This document shows, one piece after another, positions 34,791 to 43,977 of a stretch of 64,000 bases of DNA. The stretch covers positions 62,001-126,000 of the forward strand of contig NZ_JAEQNA010000007.1 of assembly GCF_016722895.1 (NCBI RefSeq). Direction: 5' to 3'. Source of the DNA: Ramlibacter aurantiacus (GTDB lineage: Bacteria; Pseudomonadota; Gammaproteobacteria; Burkholderiales; Burkholderiaceae_C). Numbering within the stretch: the stretch's first letter is position 1; each line of letters opens with the position of its first letter. A program made the translations under genes and the position numbers. The notes beneath the pieces are model-generated. The model searched no databases. It saw only the letters and a program-made list of their open reading frames with translations, and was not told where the DNA came from.

Positions 34791-35729
34791 ATGACCACGC
34801 CCACTCCTCCCACCCCTGAAGATGCTGCCGGCGACGAGTCCATCGACGCCGGGCCGCCCTGCGTGATCTGCTTCAATGCGGGCGACCCGAGCGGGGCCGC
34901 CGGACTGGCGGCCGACGTGTCGGCCATCGTGTCGGTCGGCGCCCATCCGCTGCCGGTCACCTGTGGCGCGTACGCACGCGACACCGCGGACATCTTCGAC
35001 CACTTCCCGTTCGACGATGAAGCCGTGGCCGAACAGGCGCGCGGCATCCTCGAGGACGTGCCGGTGCAAGTGATCAAGGTCGGCTTCGCCGGCACGCCCG
35101 AGGCCGTCGGCGTCATCGCCGGCGTGGCCACCGACTACACCGACCTGCCCGTGATCGCCTACATGCCCAGCCTTTCGTGGTGGGACGAGTCGCAGGCGGA
35201 CCTCTATCTCGACGCCTTCCGGGAGCTCCTGCTACCGCAGACGACCGTGTTGGTCGGCAACCACAGCACCCTGTGGCGCTGGCTGCTGCCCGATTGGAGC
35301 GGTGAGCGCAGCCCCACCGCACGCGACATCGCGAAGGCGGCCGGCGATGCCGGCGTCTCCTACACCGTGGTCACCGGCATCCCCTTGCCCGACCAGTTCA
35401 TCGACAACGTGCTGTGCACGCCCGTGGCCGTGCTGGCCAGCCAGCGGTTCGAGCGCTTCGAGGCCGTGTTCAGCGGCGCCGGCGATACCCTCAGCGCGGC
35501 GCTGGCGGCCCTGGTGGCCAACGGCGCCGACCTCACGTCCGCCTTCACCGAAGCGCTCGAATACCTCGACCAGTCCCTGGACGCGGGCTTTCGCCCCGGC
35601 ATGGGCCACGTCGTGCCGGACCGGCTGTTCTGGGCGCAACCGGAAGCTGCGGAAGGCGAGTCCGTGACCCCAGAAGAAGCGCAGGCCCTGCAGGTCTTCG
35701 ACATGCCCGCCCATGACACCAAGCATTGA
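34791..35729 (+). CDS. thiD: ThiD-like hydroxymethylpyrimidine/phosphomethylpyrimidine kinase (divergent)
   Basis: A 312-residue ribokinase-fold protein. The N-terminal [20 protein letters not shown] matches the ThiD substrate loop, and [15 protein letters not shown] near residue 225 is the anion hole with the catalytic Asp. However, the VDPVM motif normally following the central strand is absent: this protein reads [15 protein letters not shown] instead, and [15 protein letters not shown] follows. It may therefore have a different or narrowed substrate. Family assignment is firm, the thiamine role less so. hemL overlaps its last 17 bases. Confidence 0.75.
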   Translation: MTTPTPPTPEDAAGDESIDAGPPCVICFNAGDPSGAAGLAADVSAIVSVGAHPLPVTCGAYARDTADIFDHFPFDDEAVAEQARGILEDVPVQVIKVGFAGTPEAVGVIAGVATDYTDLPVIAYMPSLSWWDESQADLYLDAFRELLLPQTTVLVGNHSTLWRWLLPDWSGERSPTARDIAKAAGDAGVSYTVVTGIPLPDQFIDNVLCTPVAVLASQRFERFEAVFSGAGDTLSAALAALVANGADLTSAFTEALEYLDQSLDAGFRPGMGHVVPDRLFWAQPEAAEGESVTPEEAQALQVFDMPAHDTKH

Positions 35730-37026
35730 CCGCAACCAGGAACTCTTCGACCGCGCCCGCGAGTTGATCCCCGGCGGGGTCAATTCGCCGGTGCGGGCCT
35801 TTCGCGCCGTCGGCGGCACGCCGCGCTTCGTGCAGCGCGCGCAGGGCGCGTACTTCTGGGACGCCAACGGGCAGCGCTACATCGACTACATCGGGTCCTG
35901 GGGACCCATGATCCTGGGCCACGGCCATCCCGCCGTGGTCGAAGCCGTGCAGCAGGCGGTGCAGGACGGTTTTTCGTTCGGCGCGCCGACCGAGCGCGAG
36001 GTGCAGCTGGCCGAGGCCATCGTCCACCTGATGCCCAGCCTCGAGATGGTGCGGCTGGTCAGCTCCGGGACCGAAGCCGCCATGAGCGCGATCCGCCTCG
36101 CGCGCGGCGCCACCGGCCGCTCGCGCATCGTCAAGTTCGAGGGTTGCTACCACGGCCACGCCGACTCGCTGCTGGTGAAGGCCGGCTCGGGCCTCGCCAC
36201 GTTCGGCCATCCGACCAGCGCCGGCGTGCCGGCCGAGGTCGCGCAGCACACCACCGTGCTGCCCTACAACGACATCGATCAGCTGGAGCAGGCCTTCGGC
36301 CTGTACGGCAGCGAAATCGCCTGCCTGGTCATCGAGCCCATCGCCGGCAACATGAACTTCGTGCGCGCCAGCGTGCCCTTCATGCGCCGCTGCCGCGAGC
36401 TGTGCGACCAGCATGGCGCGCTGCTCGTGTTCGACGAGGTGATGACGGGCTTTCGCGTGGCACTCGGCGGCGCGCAGTCGATCTACGGGCGGCAGATCCC
36501 GGGCTTCCGTCCCGACCTCACCGTGCTCGGCAAGGTCATTGGCGGCGGCATGCCGCTGGCGGCCTTCGGCGGCCCTCGCGCCCTGATGGAGCAGCTCGCG
36601 CCGCTGGGCCCGGTCTACCAGGCCGGCACGCTGTCGGGCAATCCCATCGCCACCGCCTGCGGGCTGGCCACCCTGGAGCAGATCGCGCAACCGGGCTTCT
36701 TCGACGCCCTGGCGGCTCGCACGCGTTCGCTGGTCGACGGCCTGTCCATCGTGGCCCGGTCCGAAGGCGTCGAGTTCAGCGTCGATTGCGAAGGCGGCAT
36801 GTTCGGCTTCTTCCTGCTGTCCTCTCTGCCGCAGGACTACCAGACCGTGATGACCAGCGATTCGTCGCGCTTCAACCGGCTGTTCCACGGCCTGCTGGAG
36901 CGCGGCGTGTACATCGCGCCGGCTTTGTACGAAGCCGGCTTCGTGAGCGCGGCCCACACCGAGGACGACATCGCCACCACCGTGGAAGCCGCGCGCGAGG
37001 TCTTCGCCACCCTGCGCACGGGCTGA
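35713..37026 (+). CDS. hemL: Glutamate-1-semialdehyde 2,1-aminomutase
   Basis: A 437-residue PLP enzyme that makes 5-aminolevulinate for haem. [20 protein letters not shown] opens the protein, [16 protein letters not shown] lies near residue 118, [10 protein letters not shown] near 242, and the PLP lysine is in [17 protein letters not shown] near 275. It overlaps the ThiD-like gene by 17 bases and is followed by a hairpin at 37027-37046. Confidence 0.95.
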   Translation: MTPSIDRNQELFDRARELIPGGVNSPVRAFRAVGGTPRFVQRAQGAYFWDANGQRYIDYIGSWGPMILGHGHPAVVEAVQQAVQDGFSFGAPTEREVQLAEAIVHLMPSLEMVRLVSSGTEAAMSAIRLARGATGRSRIVKFEGCYHGHADSLLVKAGSGLATFGHPTSAGVPAEVAQHTTVLPYNDIDQLEQAFGLYGSEIACLVIEPIAGNMNFVRASVPFMRRCRELCDQHGALLVFDEVMTGFRVALGGAQSIYGRQIPGFRPDLTVLGKVIGGGMPLAAFGGPRALMEQLAPLGPVYQAGTLSGNPIATACGLATLEQIAQPGFFDALAARTRSLVDGLSIVARSEGVEFSVDCEGGMFGFFLLSSLPQDYQTVMTSDSSRFNRLFHGLLERGVYIAPALYEAGFVSAAHTEDDIATTVEAAREVFATLRTG

Positions 37027-37046
37027 CGGCCGCCGCTGGGCGGCCG
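37027..37046. terminator. Hairpin between hemL and purH
   Basis: An 8-bp perfect stem CGGCCGCC / GGCGGCCG with a 4-base loop, starting immediately after the hemL stop and 8 bases before the purH stop on the other strand. It has no T tract; it may terminate both convergent genes. Confidence 0.5.
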
Positions 37047-37053
37047 CGCCGGT

Positions 37054-38625
37054 TCAGTGCCGGAAATGCCGCACGCCGGTGAACACCATCGCCACGCCGC
37101 GCTCATCGGCCGCGGCGATCACCTCGGCGTCGCGCATGCTGCCCCCCGGGTGGATGACGCAGCTGGCCCCCGCATCGACCACCACGTCCAGGCCATCCCG
37201 GAACGGGAAGAACGCGTCGCTGGCGACGGCCGTCCCTTGCAGCGACAGGCCGGCGTGCTGGGCCTTGATGCTGGCAATGCGGGCCGAGTCGAGCCGGCTC
37301 ATCTGCCCGGCACCCACGCCCATGGTCATGCCGTCCTTGCAGAAGACGATGGCATTGGACTTCACGTACTTGGCCACCTTCCAGGCGAAGAGCAGGTCCT
37401 GCAACTGCTGCGGCGTGGGCTGCAGCCGCGTCACCACCTTCAGTTCATCGATCGAGAGCTCGCGGTTGTCCGCCGTCTGCATCAGCAGCCCCGAGCCGAT
37501 GCGCTTGACGTCCACGGCATTGCGCCCGCGCGCCCAGTCGGTGGCCCCGCCGGGTGGCAGCTCGATGCGCAACAGCCGCACATTGGCCTTGGCTCGGAAC
37601 ACCTCCAGCGCCTCGGGCGTGAAGTCGGTGGCGATCAGCACCTCGACGAACTGCTTGCTCACCGCCTGCGCGGTGGCGCCGTCGAGGGCGCGGTTGAAGG
37701 CGATGATGCCGCCGAAGGCCGAGGTGGGATCGGTCTTGAACGCCTTCTCGTAGGCCTGCAGCACACCCTCGCCCACTGCCACGCCGCAGGGGTTGGCGTG
37801 CTTGACGATCACGCAGGCCGGCGTGTCGAAACTCTTGACGCATTCCCAGGCCGCGTCCGCATCGGCGATGTTGTTGTACGAGAGCTCCTTGCCCTGCAGC
37901 TGCTGCGCGCTCACCAGGGAGCCTGGCGCCGGGTACAGGTCGCGGTAGAACGCCGCCTGCTGGTGCGGGTTCTCGCCGTATCGCAGGTCCTGCAACTTGA
38001 CGAAGCGGCCGTTGGACTGCGCCGGAAACAGAGCGCGGCTGCCGTCTTCCTGCAGGCCGGAGAGGTAGTCGCTGATCGCCGCGTCGTAGTTGCTGATGCG
38101 GTTGAAGGCCGCCACCGACAGCGCGAAACGCGTCTTGTCCGAGAGCTTGCCGTGCTCGCGCAACTCGGCCAGCACCGGCTCGTATTGCGAGGCATCCGTG
38201 AGCACGCCCACGTCCTTCCAGTTCTTGGCGGCGCTGCGCACCATGGCCGGGCCGCCGATGTCGATGTTCTCGATCGCATCCTCCAGCGCGCAACCGGGCT
38301 TGGCCACCGTTGCCTCGAACGGGTACAGGTTGACCACCAGCAGGTCGATGGTGCCGATGCCGTGGGCCCGCAGGGCCGCCATGTGCTCGGGCACGTCGCG
38401 CCGGGCGAGCAAGCCGCCGTGCACCATCGGGTGCAGGGTCTTGACCCGGCCATCGAGCATCTCGGGAAACCCGGTCACCTCGGCCACTTCGGTGACCGGC
38501 AGCCCGGCGTCCTGCAGCAGGCGCGCGGTGCCGCCGGTGGAGATCAGGCTCACACCCAGGGCCTGCAGGCCGCGAGCCAGTTCGAGGACGCCGGTCTTGT
38601 CGGATACGGAAATCAGAGCGTTCAT
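37054..38625 (-). CDS. purH: Bifunctional AICAR formyltransferase / IMP cyclohydrolase
   Basis: A 523-residue enzyme for the last two steps of purine synthesis. The N-terminal IMP cyclohydrolase (MGS-like) domain starts [19 protein letters not shown] and includes [19 protein letters not shown] near residue 60. The formyltransferase half has the catalytic [14 protein letters not shown] near 260. It is downstream of dusB and fis in the conserved order dusB-fis-purH, with a 116-base gap after fis that may hold its own promoter. Confidence 0.95.
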   Translation of the reverse strand: MNALISVSDKTGVLELARGLQALGVSLISTGGTARLLQDAGLPVTEVAEVTGFPEMLDGRVKTLHPMVHGGLLARRDVPEHMAALRAHGIGTIDLLVVNLYPFEATVAKPGCALEDAIENIDIGGPAMVRSAAKNWKDVGVLTDASQYEPVLAELREHGKLSDKTRFALSVAAFNRISNYDAAISDYLSGLQEDGSRALFPAQSNGRFVKLQDLRYGENPHQQAAFYRDLYPAPGSLVSAQQLQGKELSYNNIADADAAWECVKSFDTPACVIVKHANPCGVAVGEGVLQAYEKAFKTDPTSAFGGIIAFNRALDGATAQAVSKQFVEVLIATDFTPEALEVFRAKANVRLLRIELPPGGATDWARGRNAVDVKRIGSGLLMQTADNRELSIDELKVVTRLQPTPQQLQDLLFAWKVAKYVKSNAIVFCKDGMTMGVGAGQMSRLDSARIASIKAQHAGLSLQGTAVASDAFFPFRDGLDVVVDAGASCVIHPGGSMRDAEVIAAADERGVAMVFTGVRHFRH

Positions 38626-38741
38626 AGGGTCACTTCAGTTCTTAAAGCTTCGAGAGCACCGGCGCGGCACGCGAGAGGTGACCGACCACCAGGGCCACCG
38701 CGGAACCGGCTTTGCCGAAGGCGCTTCCGGGTGGACCACCT

Positions 38742-38978
38742 TTACTTCAGGAGCTTGTGCTCCAGTAGCTTCTTGCGCAGCGTGTTGCGGTTCAGGCCCA
38801 GCCACTCGGCCGCCCGGGACTGGTTGTGCTCGGCCTTGGACATCACCACCTCCAGCAGCGGCTTTTCCACCACCTTGACCAGCATCTCGTACATGTCGCT
38901 GGGTTCGATGCCGCGCAAGTCCCGGAAATAACCTTCCAGGCTCGTGCGCACGCACTCCTCGATGTGCTTCTTGCTCAT
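38742..38978 (-). CDS. fis: Fis-family nucleoid/transcription factor
   Basis: A 78-residue protein that is mostly the Fis dimerisation helices and a C-terminal helix-turn-helix (QSRAAEWLGLNRNTLRKKL at about 53-71). E. coli Fis has 98 residues with a longer N-terminus, so this is the shorter beta-proteobacterial form. It bends DNA and activates stable-RNA and other promoters. Its ATG overlaps the dusB stop by 4 bases, the conserved dusB-fis coupling. Confidence 0.93.
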   Translation of the reverse strand: MSKKHIEECVRTSLEGYFRDLRGIEPSDMYEMLVKVVEKPLLEVVMSKAEHNQSRAAEWLGLNRNTLRKKLLEHKLLK

Positions 38979-40033
38979 GCGTCCTGCGCGCCGATCGCAT
39001 CGTCGGCGCTCTCCTCGTGTGGTTCCTCGGCCGCGGCCTCGGGCAGCCGGTCGCCGAACAGCGCCAGCTGGTCGAAGTAGTCGGCCACTGCCCGAAGCTG
39101 CGCCTGGCAGTCGTCCAGTCTGTTGATGTGTTCCCGAAGGCCCTCGCCCCCGGGCAGCGTGCGAACGTACCAGCCGATGTGCTTTCGCGCGCTGCGCACG
39201 CCGCTGAATTCGCCGTAGAGGCCGTAGTGGTCCTGCAGGTGCTGCAGCAGCAGGCGCTTGACCTCGCCGACCAGCGGCCGCGCGAGCGGCTGGCCGGTGG
39301 CCAGGAAATGCACCACCTCACGAAAGATCCACGGCCGGCCCTGCGCCGCGCGGCCGATCATCACGGCGTCGGCGCCGGTGGCGGCCAGCACCTCGCGGGC
39401 CTTGGGTGCGGAGTCGATGTCGCCGTTGGCCACCACCGGGATGCGCACCGCGGCCTTGACCGCGGCGATGGTCTCGTACTCGGCCCGCCCCTTGTAGCCC
39501 TGCTCACGGGTGCGGCCGTGCACCGTGAGCATCTGCACGCCCACGTCCTCGAAGGCACGCGCCAGCGGCACCGCATTGCGCCGCTGCTGCGACCAGCCGG
39601 TCCGCATCTTCAGCGTGACCGGCACGCCATGCGGGGCGCAGGCATCGACCACGGCGCGGGCAATCGACACGGCCAGCGGCTCGTCCTGCATCAGCGCGGA
39701 GCCGGCCCACTTGTTGCAGACCTTCTTGGCCGGGCAGCCCATGTTGATGTCGATGATCTGCGCGCCGCGCTCGATGTTGTAGAGCGCGGCCTCGGCCATC
39801 TCGGCCGCTTCCGTGCCGGCGATCTGCACGGCGATGGGGCCGGGCTCGCCCGTGTGGTCGGCGCGGCGCGAGGTCTTCAGGCTGTTCCACAGCTCGCGGC
39901 GCGAGGTCACCATCTCGCTCACGGCATGGCCGGCGCCGAGGCGGCGGCACAACTGGCGGAAGGGGCGATCGGTCACGCCCGCCATCGGCGCTGCGAACAC
40001 GTTGTTCGGCAGGGGGAAGGGGCCGATGTTCAT
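38975..40033 (-). CDS. dusB: tRNA-dihydrouridine synthase B
   Basis: A 352-residue FMN enzyme that reduces uridine to dihydrouridine in tRNA. NNVFAAPMAGVTDRPFRQLC is the N-terminal FMN-site stretch. The catalytic cysteine is in NMGCPAKKVCNKWAGSAL near residue 105, VHGRTREQGYKG is near 170 and GDIDSAPKAREV near 203. A 30-residue acidic tail (about 322-352) follows the helical domain. First gene of dusB-fis-purH. Confidence 0.93.
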   Translation of the reverse strand: MNIGPFPLPNNVFAAPMAGVTDRPFRQLCRRLGAGHAVSEMVTSRRELWNSLKTSRRADHTGEPGPIAVQIAGTEAAEMAEAALYNIERGAQIIDINMGCPAKKVCNKWAGSALMQDEPLAVSIARAVVDACAPHGVPVTLKMRTGWSQQRRNAVPLARAFEDVGVQMLTVHGRTREQGYKGRAEYETIAAVKAAVRIPVVANGDIDSAPKAREVLAATGADAVMIGRAAQGRPWIFREVVHFLATGQPLARPLVGEVKRLLLQHLQDHYGLYGEFSGVRSARKHIGWYVRTLPGGEGLREHINRLDDCQAQLRAVADYFDQLALFGDRLPEAAAEEPHEESADDAIGAQDA

Positions 40034-40062
40034 GCAAAGGGCGTGCTGAAAAAAGAGGCGCG

Positions 40063-40068
40063 ATTGTA
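40063..40068 (-). promoter_or_regulatory. Candidate -10 element for the dusB operon
   Basis: TACAAT on the minus strand, 29 bases upstream of the dusB ATG and at the edge of an A/T-rich patch (40070-40110) unusual for this window. A convincing -35 was not found. Confidence 0.4.
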
Positions 40069-40180
40069 GGCGCTCCGCTTTTTGGCTTGCGAAATCTTTG
40101 CGGCTTTATTGCCGCAGTGCAGCAGGCCCGCGCCGCGGCTCAGGGGGCCGTGCGACCTTGCCCCCCCGCCCGCCGGCTGT

Positions 40181-40201
40181 CGATCAATCGATCAATCGAT
40201 C
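40181..40201. repeat. Short tandem repeat CGATCAAT, 2.6 copies
   Basis: Two and a half copies of CGATCAAT in 21 bases. The last part overlaps the stop codon of the adjoining receptor gene (stop at 40192-40194). Probably slippage; a copy change here could extend or shorten the protein tail by a few residues. Confidence 0.7.
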
Positions 40202-41175
40202 TTGATTCCCACGTCCCTCACGATGTTGCGGTACTTCGCCACATCGCCCGCGAGGATGCGGCCGAATTCTTCAGCGGTGCGAGGGGAAGGCTCCTGCCCC
40301 AGCGGAACCAGCCGTGCCCGAAGCTCCTCCTCGCCCAGCGCCTGGTTGATCGCGGCATTGAGTTTCGCAACCACGTCCGCGGGCGTGCCGGCCGGCGCCA
40401 TGATGCCCAGGTTGCTCGAGATGTCGACGTCCTTGAAGCCCGCCTGGGCCATGCCGGGAACACCGGCGATCAGCGGCGACGGACCGGCACTCAACACCGC
40501 CAGCGCGCGCAGCTTGCCCGCCTTGATGTGCGGCACGGCCCCGACGTCGGAGATGGCGAACTGCACGTCGTTGCCCAGCAGCGCCGTGAGCGCCGGCCCC
40601 ACGCCCTTGTACGGGACGTGCAGGAACTTCACCCCCGCCGACCGGGCCAGCATTTCGGTCGCCAGGTGCGGCGCGGCACCGTTGCCGCTGGAGCCGTAGG
40701 AGACGCCGCCGGGCTCGGCACGCCCCGCCGCGACCAGGTCGGCCAGGCTGTTGAACCTGGAGGCGGCGTTCACCACCACCACGAACGGAGATTGCGTGAC
40801 CAACGCCACCGGCGCGAACGATTTCACCGGGTCGTACGGCAGCCGCGAGTAGAGCGCGGCCGCGGAGCCATGCGTGATGGTGCCGGTGATGTAGAGCGTG
40901 TGGCCATCGGCCGGCGAGCTGGCGACGTGCGCGGCGGCGACGGTGGTGCCGGCGCCCGGCTTGTTCTCCACCACGACCGGCTGGCCCAGGTCACGGCCGA
41001 GTCGCTCGCCCAAGGCCCGGGCGGCGACGTCGGTGGAGCCCCCCGGAGGGAACGGCACGACCAGGCGGATCGGCTTGGTGGGGAAGCTGGTCTGCGCCTG
41101 CAGGGGCATCGCGCAGAGGGCGGCGGACAGCGTCGCGCCCAGGATCAGGAGTCGGCGAGTGTTCATATGCATCAT
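40192..41175 (-). CDS. Bug-type (TctC family) periplasmic solute-binding receptor
   Basis: A 327-residue periplasmic protein with a signal peptide (MNTRRLLILGATLSAALCAM, ending LQAQ). SFPTKPIRLVVPFPPGGSTD and PVVVENKPGAGTTVAAAHVA are family hallmarks, as is VPYKGVGPALTALLGNDVQF near residue 195. These receptors bind carboxylates for tripartite tricarboxylate transporters, but no tctAB membrane genes are near, as is common for the expanded Bug family of Burkholderiales. Three ATGs lie close together (41175, 41172, 41166); MNTRR at 41166 would be a standard signal peptide. It follows the DapA-like gene by 4 bases. Confidence 0.9.
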   Translation of the reverse strand: MMHMNTRRLLILGATLSAALCAMPLQAQTSFPTKPIRLVVPFPPGGSTDVAARALGERLGRDLGQPVVVENKPGAGTTVAAAHVASSPADGHTLYITGTITHGSAAALYSRLPYDPVKSFAPVALVTQSPFVVVVNAASRFNSLADLVAAGRAEPGGVSYGSSGNGAAPHLATEMLARSAGVKFLHVPYKGVGPALTALLGNDVQFAISDVGAVPHIKAGKLRALAVLSAGPSPLIAGVPGMAQAGFKDVDISSNLGIMAPAGTPADVVAKLNAAINQALGEEELRARLVPLGQEPSPRTAEEFGRILAGDVAKYRNIVRDVGIKID

Positions 41176-41179
41176 GGGT

Positions 41180-42190
41180 TCAGAAAGCCGAAGACGTGAG
41201 GTCCTTGCGAACGACCTCGATGCCGCTGGCGGACATCAGGCGGGCAAGAGCGCGGATCTCTTCCTCGCGGGGGCGCGGCATCGGTGCCCGCATCAAGGGC
41301 GAGTCGATCAGGCCCCGGAGCCAGGCCGCGATCTTGTAGCGCACATGCAGGCGGCCCGGCTCGGAGTAGACGTACTCGTGCAGGCGGGCCATGCCCGAAT
41401 TCCAGACCTCGCGAGCGGCGACGAGGTCGTTGCGACCAAAGGCCTCGATGTGGGCCAGCATCGACTCCATGGCGTAGTTGAACGAGCCGCTGATCGCTCC
41501 GTCGAACTGCCATCCCGAGGCCAGGTAATCGTGGAAGAAGTGGGCGCTGGACGGCAGGATGGCGACCTCCGGCGCGTGCTCGCGCAGGGCCCGGCCGATC
41601 AGTCGCGCGCCCTGGGGCGAGTAGGTCATCTTCCAACCCACCATGTTGGGCACCTCGCGGCAGATCTTCAGCGTGGGCTCCAGCGGCAGGCCCAGGCCCC
41701 ACTGGGGCGTCATGTTGGAGATGGGATGCGCGAACATCGGCAAGTCGACCGCGCGATCCTGGTCCTTGATCTGGTCGAGCCACACCTCGGGGTAACGCGC
41801 CGCGTCCCATGCCACCGACACGTCCATCGATCCGGCCGGCGGAATCACGAAGATGCCGTGGGCGCCGATCGCCTTCGCGTCCTGGGCCGTCTGGATCACC
41901 TCGCGGGTGGTCCAGGCGAAGGTGCCCGCCAGCACCGGCAGCTTGCCCGCCGCCTCCTCGAGCACGATCTCCAGCACGCGGCGCTTCTCGTCCCGCGTGA
42001 GGTAGGAGATCTCACCCGCCTCCGGGTTGGCGATCAGCCCGCCGACCTGCGCAAACCGGTGCTGCACGTAGTAGCGCACCAGCCGGCGCAGCCCGTCTTC
42101 ATCGATGTCGTAGCCGTCCTTCAAGGGCAGCACCAGCGCCGTGTAGAGCCGGTGGCTCAAACCCCTGCGATCCGAAAAACCTGCATTCAT
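41180..42190 (-). CDS. Dihydrodipicolinate synthase/N-acetylneuraminate lyase family enzyme
   Basis: A 336-residue TIM-barrel lyase/aldolase. YTALVLPLKDGYDIDEDGLR at the start and GTFAWTTREVIQTAQDAKAI near residue 90 are family-typical. The probable Schiff-base lysine is in NMVGWKMTYSPQG near residue 190. It lacks features tying it to lysine synthesis and sits with a LysR regulator and a solute receptor, which points to catabolism of an unknown carboxylate or keto-acid. The ATG at 42190 has GGAGGT upstream. Confidence 0.87.
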   Translation of the reverse strand: MNAGFSDRRGLSHRLYTALVLPLKDGYDIDEDGLRRLVRYYVQHRFAQVGGLIANPEAGEISYLTRDEKRRVLEIVLEEAAGKLPVLAGTFAWTTREVIQTAQDAKAIGAHGIFVIPPAGSMDVSVAWDAARYPEVWLDQIKDQDRAVDLPMFAHPISNMTPQWGLGLPLEPTLKICREVPNMVGWKMTYSPQGARLIGRALREHAPEVAILPSSAHFFHDYLASGWQFDGAISGSFNYAMESMLAHIEAFGRNDLVAAREVWNSGMARLHEYVYSEPGRLHVRYKIAAWLRGLIDSPLMRAPMPRPREEEIRALARLMSASGIEVVRKDLTSSAF

Positions 42191-42315
42191 GGATGACCTC
42201 CAGAGCACGTGGCCGCACACAGGACCCGTGCCGCCACAAAGCCGACGATGCTAGGAATTCGCTGAAAATATGTCCAATTTATCTTTGAAAACGTTCGATT
42301 TCAATTACTTATCCG

Positions 42316-43299
42316 ATGGCCTCCCTCCGCCAATTCGAAGCCTTCGTGATGATCGCGGAGCTGGGCTCCTTCACCCACGCGGCCACCCAGATGCACATCT
42401 CGCAACCGGGGCTGAGCCTGATGGTGCGCGAGTTCGAAGCGCACTTCCGCCAACGGCTGTTCGACCGCAGCTCGCGTGCGGTGCGCCTGACCGAAGCCGG
42501 CCAGGCGCTGCTGCCTTCGGCGCGGCGCATCCTCGAGGAATTCCAGGCCGCCACCACGCGCCTGAGGAATGCGGACACGCAGGCCGCCAGGCGCTTGTCG
42601 GTGGCCTCCACCCCGCTCTTCTCGTCGGCCCTCATGCCCGCCGTGTACCAGCGCTTCCAACGGGCCCACCCACAGGTCGAGCTCAAGCTCACCGTGATGT
42701 CCCGCGACGAGGTGGGCGAGGCGGTTCGGCGCGGTGACCATGACTGCGGGGTCGGCATCTTCGGTCCGAACGCGCCCGGCCTGCAGCGCGACCCGCTCTT
42801 CACCCTCGGCTTCATCCTGCTCACGCACGGAGAGACCCCGCATGTCGTCGACGGCGCCGCACCGCGCTGGGTGGCCTGGGATGCGATCCCGAAGGTGGCC
42901 TACGTGGAGCTGCCCTGGGACAGCGGCATGCAGCAGGTGATCAACCGCCGCAAGGCGCAAGCCGGCATCCAGGCGGCCGCGCCCGCGCAGGTCATGAACC
43001 ACCTGGAAACCATCATCGGGATGACGGCCGCGGGCGCAGGCCCATCCATCCTGCCTTCGTTCGCCCTGGCCGCCTGCGGCGGCTTCAACGTGCGGGTGCG
43101 GCGCATCCGCGATGCCCAGCCGTCCGGCCTGGCCTTCCATGCCGTCACGGCCCGTGCCCGCGACAAGCACGTGCTGCTGCCGTCGTTCATGGAGGCCCTG
43201 CGATCGCTCATCGCCGAGCAGCCGTGGGCCACCTGGTGGGACCGCGAGCACGCGGCCGCGCGCGGCCCGCGGCCCGGGGCGGGACGATCGCAACGATGA
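42316..43299 (+). CDS. LysR-family regulator, probably of the lyase/receptor operon
   Basis: A 327-residue LysR protein with an N-terminal winged helix (LRQFEAFVMIAELGSFTHAA, then SQPGLSLMVREFEAHFRQRL) and an effector domain from about residue 90. It is divergent from the DapA-like gene across a 125-base gap that is clearly AT-rich (42245-42310), the usual layout for a local activator. The last 25 residues are Arg/Pro/Ala-rich. The inducer is unknown. Confidence 0.9.
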   Translation: MASLRQFEAFVMIAELGSFTHAATQMHISQPGLSLMVREFEAHFRQRLFDRSSRAVRLTEAGQALLPSARRILEEFQAATTRLRNADTQAARRLSVASTPLFSSALMPAVYQRFQRAHPQVELKLTVMSRDEVGEAVRRGDHDCGVGIFGPNAPGLQRDPLFTLGFILLTHGETPHVVDGAAPRWVAWDAIPKVAYVELPWDSGMQQVINRRKAQAGIQAAAPAQVMNHLETIIGMTAAGAGPSILPSFALAACGGFNVRVRRIRDAQPSGLAFHAVTARARDKHVLLPSFMEALRSLIAEQPWATWWDREHAAARGPRPGAGRSQR

Positions 43300-43347
43300 A
43301 TCGCGAAGACCGCGCGGCGCGGGCCCGGTGCCTATACTGCGCGCCTC

Positions 43348-43827
43348 ATGGACGCCTGGTTCAACGCACTGCTCGCCTGGCTCGCGCTACCTGAATTCGG
43401 GCTCACCACCTTGTTCATCGTGGCCTTCATCTCGGCCACGCTTTTGCCCATGGGGTCGGAGCCGGCGCTGTTCGGCCTCATCAAGATCAATCCCGACATG
43501 TTCTGGCCCGGCATCGTGGTCGCCACGCTGGGCAACACCCTCGGCGGCATGGTCGATTGGTGGCTGGGGTACGGCGCGCACCACATGGTCGACCGCTACA
43601 AGCGTTCGAGCGTCCACCTGCGGGCGCTCGACTGGCTCGAGCGGCTCGGCCCCCGCGCCTGCCTGCTGTCCTGGCTGCCGGGCGTGGGCGATCCGCTGTG
43701 CGCGGTGGCCGGCTGGCTGAAGCTGCCGTTCTGGCCATGCACCTTCTACATGCTGATCGGCAAGTTCCTGCGCTACCTCACCATGACCTGGGTGCTGCTG
43801 CAGTTCTTTCCTGGCCGCATCGGATGA
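43348..43827 (+). CDS. YqaA-family inner-membrane protein (DedA/SNARE-associated group)
   Basis: A 159-residue membrane protein with four or so hydrophobic segments. The stretches FISATLLPMGSEPALFGLI near residue 28 and VATLGNTLGGMVDWWLGYGA near 58, and LSWLPGVGDPLCAVAGWLKL near 110, are typical of the YqaA/DedA superfamily, some members of which flip lipids. It stands alone, 48 bases after the LysR gene, and could be co-transcribed with it. The function is not established. Confidence 0.87.
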   Translation: MDAWFNALLAWLALPEFGLTTLFIVAFISATLLPMGSEPALFGLIKINPDMFWPGIVVATLGNTLGGMVDWWLGYGAHHMVDRYKRSSVHLRALDWLERLGPRACLLSWLPGVGDPLCAVAGWLKLPFWPCTFYMLIGKFLRYLTMTWVLLQFFPGRIG

Positions 43828-43843
43828 GCGGCCGCGGCCGCTC
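43826..43843. terminator. Palindrome after the YqaA gene
   Basis: GAGCGGCC-GC-GGCCGCTC, a perfect 18-base palindrome beginning inside the stop codon. It lacks a T tract, so it could be a terminator stem or simply GC-rich dyad. Confidence 0.35.
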
Positions 43844-43977
43844 GGCGGCCGCCTGTCAGTCGGCATTGGCCTACATCGCCCGTGGGCACATCGCACCCCC
43901 ATGCCGGCGCGGGCTCTCGAATGCTCACGGTGGGTGCTCCACCCGAGCGCCCGCAACGAACACGAGGACACGAGACG

